A DNA stretch of 64,000 nucleotides from Candidatus Altimarinota bacterium. Its GTDB lineage: Bacteria; Patescibacteriota; Gracilibacteria; BD1-5; UBA6164. Below, piece after piece: positions 41,049-51,990 of this stretch. The notes under the pieces were generated by a model. It searched no databases, was not told the origin of the DNA, and was given only the letters and a program-made list of their open reading frames with translations. The position numbers were made by a program, and so were the translations under genes. The stretch covers positions 12,661 through 76,660 of the forward strand of contig JAHDHC010000005.1 of the NCBI GenBank assembly GCA_020631485.1. The letters run 5' to 3'. Position 1 is the stretch's first letter. Each line of letters starts with the position of its first letter.

Positions 41049-41657
41049 CCAGTTAGTGAGGGTATGAGAGAGCTCAACTCGGTGTTGACTCGCAACTCCC
41101 CATTGTACGAGACTCCTGACGAGGAGTTCTTCGTCATTGGAGTTGTTGCTTCCATCTGTATTGGTATCAACAGGATAGGAGATAATGATTTCTCGAGTAT
41201 AGGCTGGATTAGCATAATCAGCTATCTGCTGGTTATAAAAACCATTTGCGGTGATCTCGACTCAGAACCTCTGTCGGTATTCGAGAGCTGGAAAAGTTGT
41301 TGCAGTAGATTTGCCATCTAGGTGCCAGCGGAACTCTGAATCTTGACGGATAATATATGATCAAGGGCTAATGTCGTAAGCGAAACTGTTATCTCATATA
41401 CAATTTATATTGTAGTTTTGTACATTCCAGCAGTTTTCATAGTCTCCTGGGTAGATGAGCCAGTTAGTATTACGGATATTTGTTATTCACTCTATTCATT
41501 CGCGAGCTATTTGTATAGCCTTTATACGTTTATTGGTATTGTCAGCAAGTCTTTCTGATGACACAAAAAAGTTATATACTCATACTATTCCAAAACTCAC
41601 AACTGTCATGATGATCAATGCCTCGATAAGAGATGTTGCTTTTTTAGAAAATTGCAT
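41034..41657 (-). CDS. Type IV pseudopilin-like protein
   Basis: 207 residues. MQFSKKATSLIEALIIMTVVSFGIVGVY is a prepilin-like N-terminus: short basic leader, cleavage probably after Ala7 rather than the usual Gly, then a hydrophobic helix with a Glu at position 5 of the mature form (TSLIE). The outer part has Cys residues (ENCWNVQNYNINC), as in minor pseudopilins of the PilV/GspI type. TGA glycines throughout. It ends within the shared terminator. It probably works with the pilin machinery that also handles the LamG-bearing prepilin. Class likely. Confidence 0.82.
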
Positions 41658-41733
41658 AAGATTTTTTCGAAGATGAATTTATAAGCTTCTCAGTGAATAG
41701 CTGAAAAATATACAGATAATTATATAAAAAAAT

Positions 41734-42453
41734 ATGTATGAAAAAAGTTTTTTTCTCGAAAAAGCTCTTGGGAACAATGCATTTTCATTTGAGAAAAGAA
41801 GTAATAAAAGACTCTTCGTGCCTGCATTGATCGAGGCAGATATCTCAGATATAGCTGTCTGAGATACTATCGCATTTGAAGATAGAGATTTTGAAGGGAA
41901 TCTTCAAAGCTGTGTTGGACTCAAGAATTTTTATGAACTCAAGTGGAATGAGAAAAAAATATATCTATTTGATAACCATAATCATGCCTATTTTTTCTGG
42001 TGGAAAGAACATTTAAGCAGCAAAGAAAAAGACAAGAAATATACGCTCATTCATATAGATGAGCACTCAGATATGCGAGATCCATGAGTATATCTTGATA
42101 AAAATCCAAGTTTAGAGCAAGTTTTTGATTACACAAACTATATGGTAAATGTGGGAAACTATATTATCCCAGCGATTCACGACTGACTGATTGAAGCTGA
42201 TGTTGTGCAGATCCGTGACACTCAGAGTTTGAAAGACTATTTTGATCTGGATTTAGAAACAAAAGATATTATACTCAATCTTGATCTTGACTTCTTTGAG
42301 CCTGCTCTTGATTTTATAGATTATAATCTCAAGAAAAAAGTCATTTTAGATGCAGCGAATAAAGCAGATATAATCACGGTAGCTACAAGTCCTTTTTTCA
42401 TTGATCAAGAACGAGCACTGAGAGTATACAGAGATATATTTAGGGTGAGCTAA
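41734..42453 (+). CDS. UPF0489 family protein
   Basis: 239 residues. Motifs IHIDEHSDMRDP, NLDLDFFEP and TVATSPFFIDQERAL are those of the UPF0489 (C5orf22-like) family, which resembles arginase/deacetylase folds and may bind metal through the HIDEHSD aspartates and histidines. Function is not established. It is followed 13 bases on by tsaD, so the two probably share a transcript. The N-terminal 60 residues are less conserved. Confidence 0.8.
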
Positions 42454-42466
42454 TAACAAAAAAAAT

Positions 42467-43516
42467 ATGATAATTCTTGCAATAGAAACCAGTTGTGATG
42501 ACACGAGTATCGCTCTTTTTGAAGACACACAACTCCTTGTGATGGAGACAAAAAGCCAGATTAAGATACACAATCAAACTGGTTGAGTGGTACCTGAAGT
42601 AGCAGCACGTGAACATGCAAACAGTATATTTGAAGTACTTGCTACAGTACTAGATTCTGTAGATGTCTCTACACTCACACACTCATCGGAGCATAGTTGA
42701 GGGGAAAAAATGAATCTCACAGATATTGACTATATAGCTGTGACTGTAAAGCCTGGACTTATCCCTTCGCTTCTCACCTGAATCACCGTAGCAAAGACAC
42801 TTTGAGAGATGTACAGTATTCCGGTAATCGAGATAGATCATATCCAAGCGCATATCTTTGCAAACTATCTCGAAAGAGAGGAAGCAGACATAGAATACCC
42901 ACTTGTATGTCTCACTGTTTCAGGAGGACACAATGAAATCTATTATAAAAAAGAGATGTTTTCGTCTGAAAAAATCTGAGAGACAAGTGATGACTCTGCT
43001 GGAGAAGCATTTGATAAAGTGGCAAAGATGATGTGACTCGGCTACCCAGGTTGACCAATAATCTCAGAACTTGCATGAGTGTATGCTAAAAATTTATGAA
43101 ACATAGAAAGTACAAGCCCTCTATTTCCACGAGTGTGGCTCAAAAAAACGGAGAATGATTTTAGTTTTTCAGGGCTAAAAAGTGCAGTAAAACGTGAAGT
43201 AGATGCTCGATGAAAACTCAGTGATACAGACAAACAAGAGATAGCCTATGAGTTTCAAAATGCTGTTGTAGAGGTCCTTGCCTACAAGCTCGTACAAGCG
43301 TGAAAAAATCTAGGAGTCAAAAACATCATGCTCGCCTGAGGAGTTGGTGCAAATACTCTTCTTCGAGAACAAATCATGAAACTTTCTCTTGAAAATTCTC
43401 TAAGATTTCTGTATCCTAAAAAACTGAGTTATTGTATGGACAATGCTGCTATGATAGGGATTATGGCCTATTATCAGATTAAAAATAATCAGGTAAATGC
43501 TTCTATTCACTCATAG
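42467..43516 (+). CDS. tsaD: tRNA N6-adenosine threonylcarbamoyltransferase TsaD
   Basis: Catalyses the last step of t6A37 formation on ANN-reading tRNAs, with TsaB, TsaC and TsaE. 349 residues. Starts MIILAIETSCDDTSIALF, the ASKHA phosphate-1 motif. The metal-binding pair is in IDHIQAHIFANY (HxxxH), LTVSGGHNEI is the second nucleotide motif, and AGGVGANTLLREQI and CMDNAAMIGIMA close the fold. TGA supplies many of the conserved glycines. Its end overlaps a convergent gene by 14 bases. Identity certain. Confidence 0.96.
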
Positions 43517-44435
43517 CATTTGGGATCTTATATGCGACTTGATTTATAGGTTTGAGCATCGCGTATAAGCTGTTTCTAAATTGTCTAAAATCATTTTCCA
43601 GCATATCAAAAAGTATATGAACGATCATATTAAGCTCGTAGTTTGCAAAAGTTTGATAGGCTACTTCATAGACTTTTTTTGTGTGTTCTCTTTCTTTATA
43701 GAGTTCATTTGAGGCATTGATCTGGAGCTCGAGAATCTGGTTTATGGTATAGTTTTTTTGTAAATAATTATATTCTTCTGCTTCATAGAGATCGAGATAA
43801 GAGTCGATTCACGCTTGAGGATCCCTCTCAAAAACTCACTGTACCTGTTGGCTTATTTCTCTATCTTTTATGAGATTTCAGATATCAAGAACATGTGTAT
43901 CTCTGATATAGTCGAGAAAATGAAGGTATCGACACATCTCATAGCTACTTTCTTCTAGGACACTTTTTTTGATATTTAAGTCTGTATCTGAAACAACGGC
44001 CTTATTACAGTCGAGTGCAGCGATCTTTTGCTCGAGTCTTGTTTGTTGCTCTTGAATCCTCTTTGAAAACAGCCCATCATTGCTGTTGGTTATATTTATT
44101 TCGGTACGTATACGATAAAAAGCACTATTTTGAGCGTTGAGAATAGCACACTTGTATATGTTGTTCATGTTTTTTCTGTAGAGTGCTTTTGCTATGTAGA
44201 GGTTATATCATTCTTGATATGATCTTTCAGCTTTTTGTGTATCATAGGAGGGAATATTTGTATGTTGATCGTAGACACTACAGGTGTTTTTGATACTACA
44301 CACATATCTCGCATATCAGCTCTTATCATCGCAGTCTTGTTTCTCAGCTTGATTTGCAAAACTCTGTAGAGGAGGAAGAAAAAAAATACTCAGTATGAGA
44401 AAAATACTTAGGGAGATGTGTGTATATCTGTTCAT
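43503..44435 (-). CDS. Secreted hypothetical protein (310 aa)
   Basis: A signal peptide (MNRYTHISLSIFLILSIFFL, then PPLQSFA) leads a helical, Cys-containing protein rich in Tyr, Asn and Glu. An alternative ATG at 44459 would add eight residues. The mature part has about seven Cys (KQDCDDKS, YVCSIKNTCSVYD, YKCAIL, LDCNKA, MCRYL), and long helices such as SKRIQEQQTRLEQKIAALDC and NEKY-type stretches typical of periplasmic coiled coils. Few TGA codons occur. Its last 14 bases overlap the end of tsaD. No family recognised. Confidence 0.78.
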
Positions 44436-44528
44436 ACTCTCAAGTATATGTGAATGCATTTTTTTTCAAGTTTTCTCTCTTTACAAAAATCAATTAAACT
44501 ATAATATTTCTGTGTAAACGTGAAAAAT

Positions 44529-45344
44529 ATGAAAATACTTGCTTTTTGAGATGTATACTGACGTATTGGACGTAAAGCTCTTTCTCGAGAAATAGATGTG
44601 ATAAAAGGTCAATACACTCCTGATCTTTGTATTGCAAATATCGATAACTGTAGCTCTGGAAGATGAGCTGTAGAAAAACATATCTATGAACTTGAGTCAC
44701 TGGGGATTGATTTTTTTAGTGGAGGAGATCATTTTTTTGACAATATCACAGATATACAAGAGTACTTGAAAAAAGATGATGCGAAGCTTTTGCGTCCTGC
44801 AAATTTTTATGAACAACGATATTATGATATCCCATGAAAAGGCTACAGCTTAATAGAAAAAAATGGGAAAAATATACTGTTTATTCATCTCATTGGAGAA
44901 GTGTTTATGAATCACAACGTGTATTCACCATTTTTGAAGTTTGACGAGATACTCAGTGAAGTGGCAGATAAAGGCTTGAGTTATGACGTGTGTATTGTAG
45001 ATTTCCACTGTGAAGCGAGTGCAGAGTTTTATGGTCTGGCCCACTTCATTGATGGAAGAGCTGGAGCAATATTTGGAACTCACACACATGTCCAGACAAA
45101 TGATGAAAAAATACTCCCATGAGGAACTGGACTTATCAGTGACGTCTGAATGAATGGAGCACTTTTTGGGGTAATTGGAGCAGAGTATGAAAGTGTGAGA
45201 AAGAGATTTATCACAGGGATAAACAAGTGACTTATATCACAAAGTCTCGAAAAAGAATATGTAATTTCTGCAGTATCATTTGAGATATGAGATGATGGAA
45301 AATGTGTATCTGTTGAGAAAATCAGAAAGGAATGAAGCTTATAA
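44529..45344 (+). CDS. YmdB-like metallophosphoesterase
   Basis: 271 residues. MKILAFGDVYGRIGRKAL, RPANFYEQRYYDIPG, DFHCEASAEFYGLAHFIDGR, GTHTHVQTNDEKILPGGTG and ISDVGMNGAL line up with the YmdB family, dinuclear phosphodiesterases (2',3'-cAMP in Bacillus). The usual NGEN motif is IDNC here and the usual GNH is GGDH, so two metal-site positions appear to be Asp instead of Glu and Asn. Activity may be altered. The stop is four bases before the recQ ATG, so the pair is probably an operon. Confidence 0.85.
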
Positions 45345-45348
45345 AAAA

Positions 45349-47715
45349 ATGAATTTAGAAAAAACACTCAAAGATTTTTTTTGACATGATTGATTTCGAG
45401 AATGACAAAAAGAAATAGTCGAGAGTATCATAGATGGTAATGATACTCTTGTTTTTATGCCAACGGGAGGAGGAAAATCTCTCACTTATCAGATGCCTTG
45501 AGTCGTTTTAGAGGGGCTTACCATCGTCATTTCTCCACTCATATCGCTCATGAAAGATCAAGTAGATGCACTAGGAGAAAGATGAATAAAAGCACGACTT
45601 ATAAACTCTACTCTCTCTTCTGAACAAATAGAGAGTATTTTAGAAGAGCTTCAGTCTGAGAGGTGAAATCCGATCAAGTTTCTCTATATCGCTCCTGAAA
45701 GACTGAACTCATATAAGTTTATCCAAACTATAAAAGATCTCAAGATTGCACTTCTCGCGATAGATGAAGCTCACTGTATCAGCCAATGGTGACACGATTT
45801 TCGCCCAAGCTATATGAAAATACTCTCGTTTGTAGATGTGTTGAAGAAAGAGTCTTCTATAACATATGATATCCCCCCTCCTTTAAGGAGAGGACTAGGG
45901 TGAGGTTCTGTTGAGTGAAAACAAAAAGAAAGCAGCCATTCTTTCCCGATAGTATGATTGACTGCAACAGCGACACAAAAAGTACGAGAAGATATACAAA
46001 AACGTCTTTGACTGACACAATACAATACATTTATTTCATGATTTGATAGAAAAAATATCACTATTGTAGTCAGAGAGATTTCAAAAATTTCAGATAAGAT
46101 ATGAAAAATCGAAGAAGTACTTCAAAAGATCTCATGATCAGGGATAGTGTATTGTTCGAGTCGTAAGTCTGTAAAAGAAGTATATGATGAACTTGAACAG
46201 AGAGGTATCTCAGTTTGAATGTATACATGAGAAATGACTCCAGAACACAGAGAATACATGCAGGACAATTTTATGAGTGGAAAAACTCGCGTAATAGTCG
46301 CGACAAATGCCTTTGGTATGTGAATAGATAAAAAAGATATACGATCGGTGATACACTATAATCTTCCTTGAAGCATAGAAAACTACTATCAAGAAGTAGG
46401 GAGATGATGACGTGATGGCAAAAAGAGTTTTTGAGTTGTACTCGCAAGTTACGGTGATACAAAGATCCAAGAATTTTTCATAGAAAATACCTATCCAGAA
46501 AAATCAGAGGTTTTAGATCTCTATGATTTCTTATACAAACACTATAGTCTCTGAGCAGGGAAATGAGAGACTATTTTAAAGACCTATGGAAATATAGCCG
46601 CAGAAAGTGCTATTGGAAACGATATGAAAGTAGGATCTATTATAAAAGTCCTCGAAAAATATGGAGTACTTGAAAGAGGATATCGCTCAGATACAGATGA
46701 TTGATTTCGTGGAAGATGACTCACACTCACACAAGAAAAACGAACACACAACAATCTCCTTATAGATTGGAATAGACAAGAAAGTCTCAAAAACGAAGCA
46801 TATTTCAAGCTTGAGGAAATCAAGAAATTGTTTTTTTTTCCTCATTGTAGAAAGAGATATATACTGAATTATTTTTGAGACACAGAGGATCTCGAACTAC
46901 TCTGAGATGATTGTAAGACATGTGATTACTGTCTCGGAGGGAAAAAGCACACAAGTGGAGATATGACGAAGCTCCTTCCTGTGTCGGTATATGCTCTTGT
47001 CTTGGAACTCATAAAAAAGTATGACGAAAAGTTCTGAGTCCAGCTCTTTGTAAAACTCCTTGCTGGAAGTCAGGAAAAAAGAATTTTTGAATGGAACCTT
47101 GATAGAAGTGAGTTTTATGGAGCACTCAGAGAATACTCTACTGAGGCAATTAGTGGAATCATAGAATGTCTTATCTATGAATGATATCTCTTCAAACAGT
47201 CAGGAAAATATCCTCTGCTCTGAATAACAGAACTTGGAGAAGCCGTTATCTATAGGGAGAAACAACTGCAAGAAAATCTCTCAACTCTCAATACGCTACT
47301 TGTGACAAAAGTAGGGACAAATATCCTGAAAAATCCATCAAATCATACTCCGAGAAATCTATGAAGCTCACAACTATCATGATCAAAAAAAATAACCTAT
47401 GACGAGACACTCAAGTATTATAAGCAAGGGAAAACACTTGAAGAAATATCACAAATTCGTGAACTGACTCTCTCAACAGTAGAATCACATATTATACGTC
47501 TTTACGAGATTGGAAAAATAAGTATAATCCAGATACTCAAATTCACACAGATCTGAAAAGTTCAGGCAATTAAAAGCCATATTCAAGAATATTTCCCTAA
47601 TTGAGTAGAGAAGCTCAGAGAGCTGAAAGACTCATTGGAACAGGTCTGAAAAATACAAGTAGCGTATTTTGACATAAAAATCGCACTTGCGATGATAGAA
47701 AAAAAAGATGTCTAA
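45349..47715 (+). CDS. recQ: ATP-dependent DNA helicase RecQ
   Basis: 3'-5' DNA helicase of recombination and repair. 788 residues. Motif 0 region FGHDGFREGQKEIV, Walker [17 protein letters not shown] box [19 protein letters not shown], motif III LTATAT, motif [16 protein letters not shown] and motif VI QEVGRGGRDG. The zinc-binding RQC part has [10 protein letters not shown] and CKTCDYC. A C-terminal helix-turn-helix ([30 protein letters not shown]) follows. A palindromic repeat is translated in frame between DEAH and motif III ([13 protein letters not shown]). Identity certain. Confidence 0.95.
45871..45908. repeat. Palindromic repeat inside recQ
   Basis: CCCCTCCTTTAAGGAGAGG with tail ACTAGGGTGAGGTTC. 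The tail TGA is read as glycine. It lies between helicase motifs II and III. Confidence 0.8.
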
Positions 47716-47731
47716 TACATAGAAAAAATAT

Positions 47732-48019
47732 ATGTCTGAAAATTATACAAGAGATGCAGTAGCTCTAGGAGAAGTTATAGAGCAAATAGAAACTTATTTT
47801 CGATTACCTATAAGTTATATGGAGTATTTTGTTCATAAAGTCCATGAATGACTTGAGTATTCAAATAAGAGCCAAAGAGAAATAATGCTTACAATATGCA
47901 AAGATAGAGAAAAAGCACTCATACCATGAGAGTACGTTCAGCTTGTTTGAAACTTAGTAGCACGAGCTATTTCGAGCACGTCTCCATGAATAGATATGAA
48001 TGAGTTAGAAGTTAAATAA
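47732..48019 (+). CDS. Small hypothetical protein (95 aa)
   Basis: 16 bases after recQ. MSENYTRDAVALGEVIEQIE and onward; helical, soluble, with TGA glycines at HEGLEY, IPGEYVQ, VGNLV and SPGID. It may be part of the recQ transcript. No family recognised. Confidence 0.7.
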
Positions 48020-48028
48020 GATATAGAA

Positions 48029-48661
48029 ATGAAAAGAGTCATTGTATCACTTATTTTCTTATGAATTTTATGAATCATAAGTTTTTTGGGGATTAACCAT
48101 TATGTCGTTTCATTTTCAGATGATAAGCTCATATATGGAATTGAAAATTTAGAAGAGACAAGAGTATGACTGGTGTTTTGAGCGCGTGTCTATAGTAATG
48201 GAATTCCAAGCCCTATACTCAGAGATAGACTCGATACAGCGCTCAAGGCATACGAAGATAAAAAAATCGAACGAATCATCGTATCAGGAGATAATTCTAC
48301 GCGTTATTATGACGAGCCGACAAACATGAAAGCGTATCTGGTAGACCTCTGAGTTCCAGAAGAACATATATACATAGACTATGCAGGTTTTGATACTTTT
48401 GACTCGATTTACAGATCAAACTATATATTTTCAGTCGAAGAAATAGTCTTGTTTACCCAAGACTATCACCTCAAAAGAGCCATATACATCGCTGAAAGGC
48501 TCTGAATCTCAGCACAGTGAATGAGTACAGATCTCCAAGACTACAGAGATATAGACTACTTCGAAAGACGTGAGATGTTTTCTCGTATAAAAGCTTTCCT
48601 CGAAATAGAAATTCTCAAATCACAACCAAAGTTTTTAGGAGAAAAGATAGAGATTTTATAA
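48029..48661 (+). CDS. SanA/YdcF-like DUF218 membrane protein
   Basis: 210 residues. One N-terminal transmembrane segment (VIVSLIFLGILGIISFLG) anchors a DUF218 domain: GLVFGARVYSNGIPSPILRD, IIVSGDNSTRYYDEP, VPEEHIYIDYAGFDTFDSIY, VLFTQDYHLKRAIYIAERLG. This order is that of SanA, an envelope-integrity protein linked to vancomycin tolerance in E. coli. Gene spacing of 9 bases to the upstream ORF suggests co-transcription. Several TGA glycines. Family strong, role inferred. Confidence 0.87.
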
Positions 48662-48672
48662 AAACTAAAAAT

Positions 48673-48921
48673 ATGAAGACATTAAAAAAATGGGATACAT
48701 TATCAAAAGAGGAAAGAAATAAAATTAATGGTGAAGTGATAAAATTTTTTCAAGATGAAAGGAAGGAGCAAATTTGATTTATTCAGGCAGATGAATATAT
48801 AGATTTTTTTCTACAACACCTCTTTGATAGTATTTACAATAAATGAATTGATGATGCTCAAAAAATATTATGAGAAAGATTTCAAGATTTTAATGTTGAT
48901 TTAGATTTGCTAAAAAATTAA
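48673..48921 (+). CDS. Small hypothetical protein (82 aa)
   Basis: MKTLKKWDTLSKEERNKING and onward; helical with three TGA glycines and an acidic C-terminus. It follows the SanA-like gene by 11 bases and its stop overlaps that of the convergent phosphotransacetylase-like gene. No family recognised. Confidence 0.68.
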
Positions 48922-49793
48922 CTATTCGCAGTTATATAATATAGATCTAAAATATCAGTAACAGAGCATCCTCTAGATAGATCATTCCCAGGTTTTTTGA
49001 GTCCCTGGATGATCGGTCAGATAGCCTGGGCTCAGCCGAATCTTTGCATGAGTTTATAGCCTATATTTCCAGAGTTAAGATCAGGAAATATGAGGATGTT
49101 TGCTTTTCATTTGAGTGTTGAGTCAGGGTTTTTGAGAAGTGCTACTTCTGGGACAACCGCAGTATCGAGTTGGAGTTCTCACTCAATTATCCCATGTATA
49201 TCATTGTGTTTAAATAAGTCTTTAGCAAGCTTTGTTGCTTGCTGTACTTTCTCGACCATAGGGTGAGAAGCACTTCCTGAGGTAGAAAAACTGAGCATAG
49301 CGACTTTTGGTTCAAATCAGTATTTGAGGGCACTTTGTGCTGTAAGGAGTGCAATCTCTGCGAGTTGCTCAGCATTTGGATCTGCTTGAATCGCAGCATC
49401 AGCAACAAGAAACAATCCAAGAGATGTCTGAATGAGGAAATGACTTGAGAGTCTCCCGATTTGTTCCTCTGTTCATATATTTTTGATATAGGCTCGTACA
49501 ACATCGGCAGTAGAGTCTCTGTTTCCTGAGATAATCCCATCATATTCTCAGTCAGCTAAACATTTTGCTGCAAAGACATTGTTTGTCTCATCACTCGTGT
49601 TTATAAGTTTCTCTACTGCTACTGATTTATAGAGTGAGAGCTCTTCATCTTTTCCACACACTACAGGACTATGTCACTCTGAGAGAAGTTGTTTTACAGC
49701 ATCTAAGATCCTCACATCATCAGGATTTGCAAATGTTATCTTTTTTGAAAGATTCTTTGATTTTATATTTTCGATTATTTCTTGAAGATTCAT
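48918..49793 (-). CDS. Phosphate acetyl/butyryltransferase-like protein
   Basis: 291 residues. [75 protein letters not shown] (with GELQLDTA read from TGA) and [20 protein letters not shown] are the signatures of the PTA/PTB family, which swaps CoA and phosphate on acyl groups (acetyl-CoA to acetyl phosphate). Length matches the short single-domain form. No acetate kinase gene lies nearby. Isolated on its strand. The family is certain; acetyl versus butyryl is not decided. Confidence 0.88.
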
Positions 49794-49862
49794 AGGACTT
49801 AATTTATTGTATTATTGTTTATTCGGGATATTATACTGAGAACTTTAAAATATCTACAAAAA

Positions 49863-50591
49863 ATGTCCTATAAAAAGTTTACTGAGTATTATGATGAGAT
49901 AGTCAGGTGAGGAGAATACTCACTTGACGACGAAGTAGCTATGATTTGAGAATTTATAGAAGAGTTTTGAAATGGAGAAAATAGTATCTTAGAATATGCC
50001 TGTTGATCATGAGTTATAGCATGAGAATTACAGAAAAAATGATACGAAGTGTATGGGATAGACATGAGTATATCGATGCTTGAAAAAGCTAGAAAAAACA
50101 TGGGAGAGAAAAACTGTAAAATATGAGATATGACCACTTATCAAAGCGAAAGAAAATATGATTGTGTCTTGTGTAACTATAACTCCATATGTCATCTCAC
50201 AAGCTGGGAAGAGTGGCAAGCTTGTATGCGCAGTGCACACAATAATCTAAAACCTGGAGGACTCTTTATTTTTGATATAAATACCGTCTGAGAGTTTGAA
50301 AATATCACGAGAGACTTCGCTCAGTTTTATAACATCTGAGAGGACACAGTATGTCTCGAGATGCAGAAGAATAAGTGACTCTTTGAATGGATTGTAAAGA
50401 TGTTTATAAAAAACGAGAGCGGGTCATATGATTGTAAAATTGAAAAAATACCAGAATTATCATTTGAAATAAATGCTATTCAGTGAGAATTAGAAAAAAT
50501 ATGATTTCGAAATCTTCATCTTGAAGACTTTCACAAAGGAAAAGTTGACGAAGAGAGTGAAAGAGTGTATTTTATAGCTGAGAAAATATAA
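49863..50591 (+). CDS. Class I SAM-dependent methyltransferase
   Basis: 242 residues. Motif I ILEYACGSGVIAGELQKKGY and YGIDMSISMLEKARKN give the SAM-binding Rossmann start; CVLCNYNSICHLTSWEEW is the motif IV region and LKPGGLFIFDIN the post-II strand. The middle glycines are mostly TGA. The substrate cannot be read from sequence; small-molecule and tRNA methyltransferases share this layout. Followed after 16 bases by a membrane-protein gene. Confidence 0.87.
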
Positions 50592-50607
50592 CTATAATTT
50601 GTAGAAA

Positions 50608-51222
50608 ATGTTTCTTCATGAGATTAATACCTGAATTATAGATTCACTGAACTTTTATAGCTTAAACTATATTATTTCATTCATATTTATATTCTTTTTT
50701 ATGATTGTTGCCTATAAAATGGTACTCAAAACATTAAAGAGAATGATTAAGCATGATAAGATATATCTGAGAATACTTCTTGTTATGTTGACAATTGATG
50801 CACTGGTAACCACATGACTGTTTTTTTATGAAGTGTTTATAAACCGTAGTATTCTGAGTGGATTTCTTGTATTACTTGTAAGTATAGTAGTATTAGTAAA
50901 TAGTACAGGATGGTTGTGTATTGCATACAACATGGTGCATGGCGCAAGAAAAAATCCATTCTTAGGCATGAAGTCATATCTTCCAATGCTTGTCCTCCTT
51001 ACTATTGTATATCTTTCTCACATTCATTTTTATCATTCTGTAGCATCTCTTATCAGTATATATGTATTATTATTTTGGGAATTGCGTGCAATTATAACAG
51101 TAAGCTTATCCTTTCTGAGAACAGTTATAATTTTTATCAGTTCTATTTTCTCTTCTATGGATCTGCTTCATAAAAAAGCAGATGATATCGAGAAAGATTT
51201 AAAATCTGTTTTTTTTAAATAA
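50608..51222 (+). CDS. Membrane protein (204 aa)
   Basis: Five or so hydrophobic segments (LNYIISFIFIFFFMIVAY; ILLVMLTIDALVTTGLFF; SGFLVLLVSIVVLVN; LPMLVLLTIVYLSHI; ASLISIYVLLFWELRAIITV). The C-terminus is a charged amphipathic helix (KADDIEKDLKSVF). Its stop shares one base with the start of yaaA (TAATG), so translation is probably coupled. TGA is used twice. No family recognised. Confidence 0.75.
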
Positions 51223-51959
51223 TGACAAAAATAATTTTTTTACTTCCTCCATCAGAGGGGAAGAACCCAGAAGGAAAATATGCTTTGGAGTTACTGAGCT
51301 ATGATTTTGTGAAACCCAAAAAAATTGCGATCAATGCAACTGAAAAAGATCTGAAGTGTAAAGATAAAAGGTATGAAGAGGGTATTACACTCAATAAGCA
51401 GTGTGTAAGTTTGCCTTCAAAAGTCAATACTCCTCACCCCCAGCCTCTCTCCCTTGAATGAGAGGGGAGCTTTTTGGAAGCGATACAGAGATATAGTGGA
51501 GTAATGTACAATGCTATCGGCTATGAGAGCATGTTTGAGACGGGAAAACAGTATTTTCAAGAGCACGTTTTGATACTCTCGGGGATGTATGGGATAGTTC
51601 GTCCAAAAGATATCATAGCAAACTACAAACTCCCGATAGAGACAAAGTGACTAGTGCAGTTTTGGTGAGAGAGCATTACTGAAAAAATCAAGGAAATAGC
51701 TCCTGATGCTGTAGTAAATCTTCTCCCACTTTCCTATCAAAAGATGATCGATTTTCAATCACTTGATGCTGAAATAATAAATGTGAACTTTTATACAAAA
51801 AAAGACTGAGAACTCAAGAAAATGACACACGGTGTAAAAAAGGTAAAAGGAGAGTGGTTGAGAGAGATATGCGAAAGATGAGAGCAAAACTATCACAATT
51901 TTTGAGGTATCGTGAGCACTACAAATACATGAGTTGAAATCCAAATAATAAAGAGCTAA
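51222..51959 (+). CDS. yaaA: YaaA/DUF328 family peroxide-stress protein
   Basis: 245 residues. The N-terminus MTKIIFLLPPSEGKNPEG has the family PSEGK, and LSGMYGIVRPKDIIANYKLPIE near residue 120 is the other signature. YaaA lowers intracellular iron and damage during peroxide stress in E. coli and binds DNA. A palindromic repeat is translated in frame near residue 75 (HPQPLSLEGEGS), with a loop TGA as glycine. Coupled to the membrane gene upstream. The stop lies in a perfect palindromic terminator shared with convergent dps. Family certain. Confidence 0.92.
51431..51470. repeat. Palindromic repeat inside yaaA
   Basis: TCCTCACCCCCAGCC then TCTCCCTTGAATGAGAGGGGAG, in frame. Confidence 0.85.
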
Positions 51960-51981
51960 TTCGATCGAATTAGCTCTTTAT
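51948..51981. terminator. Perfect palindromic terminator
   Basis: ATAAAGAGCTAATTCGA and its exact complement make a 34-base perfect palindrome containing the yaaA stop codon; T-rich only weakly afterwards. Serves convergent yaaA and dps. Confidence 0.8.
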
Positions 51982-51990
51982 GGTAGAGTT

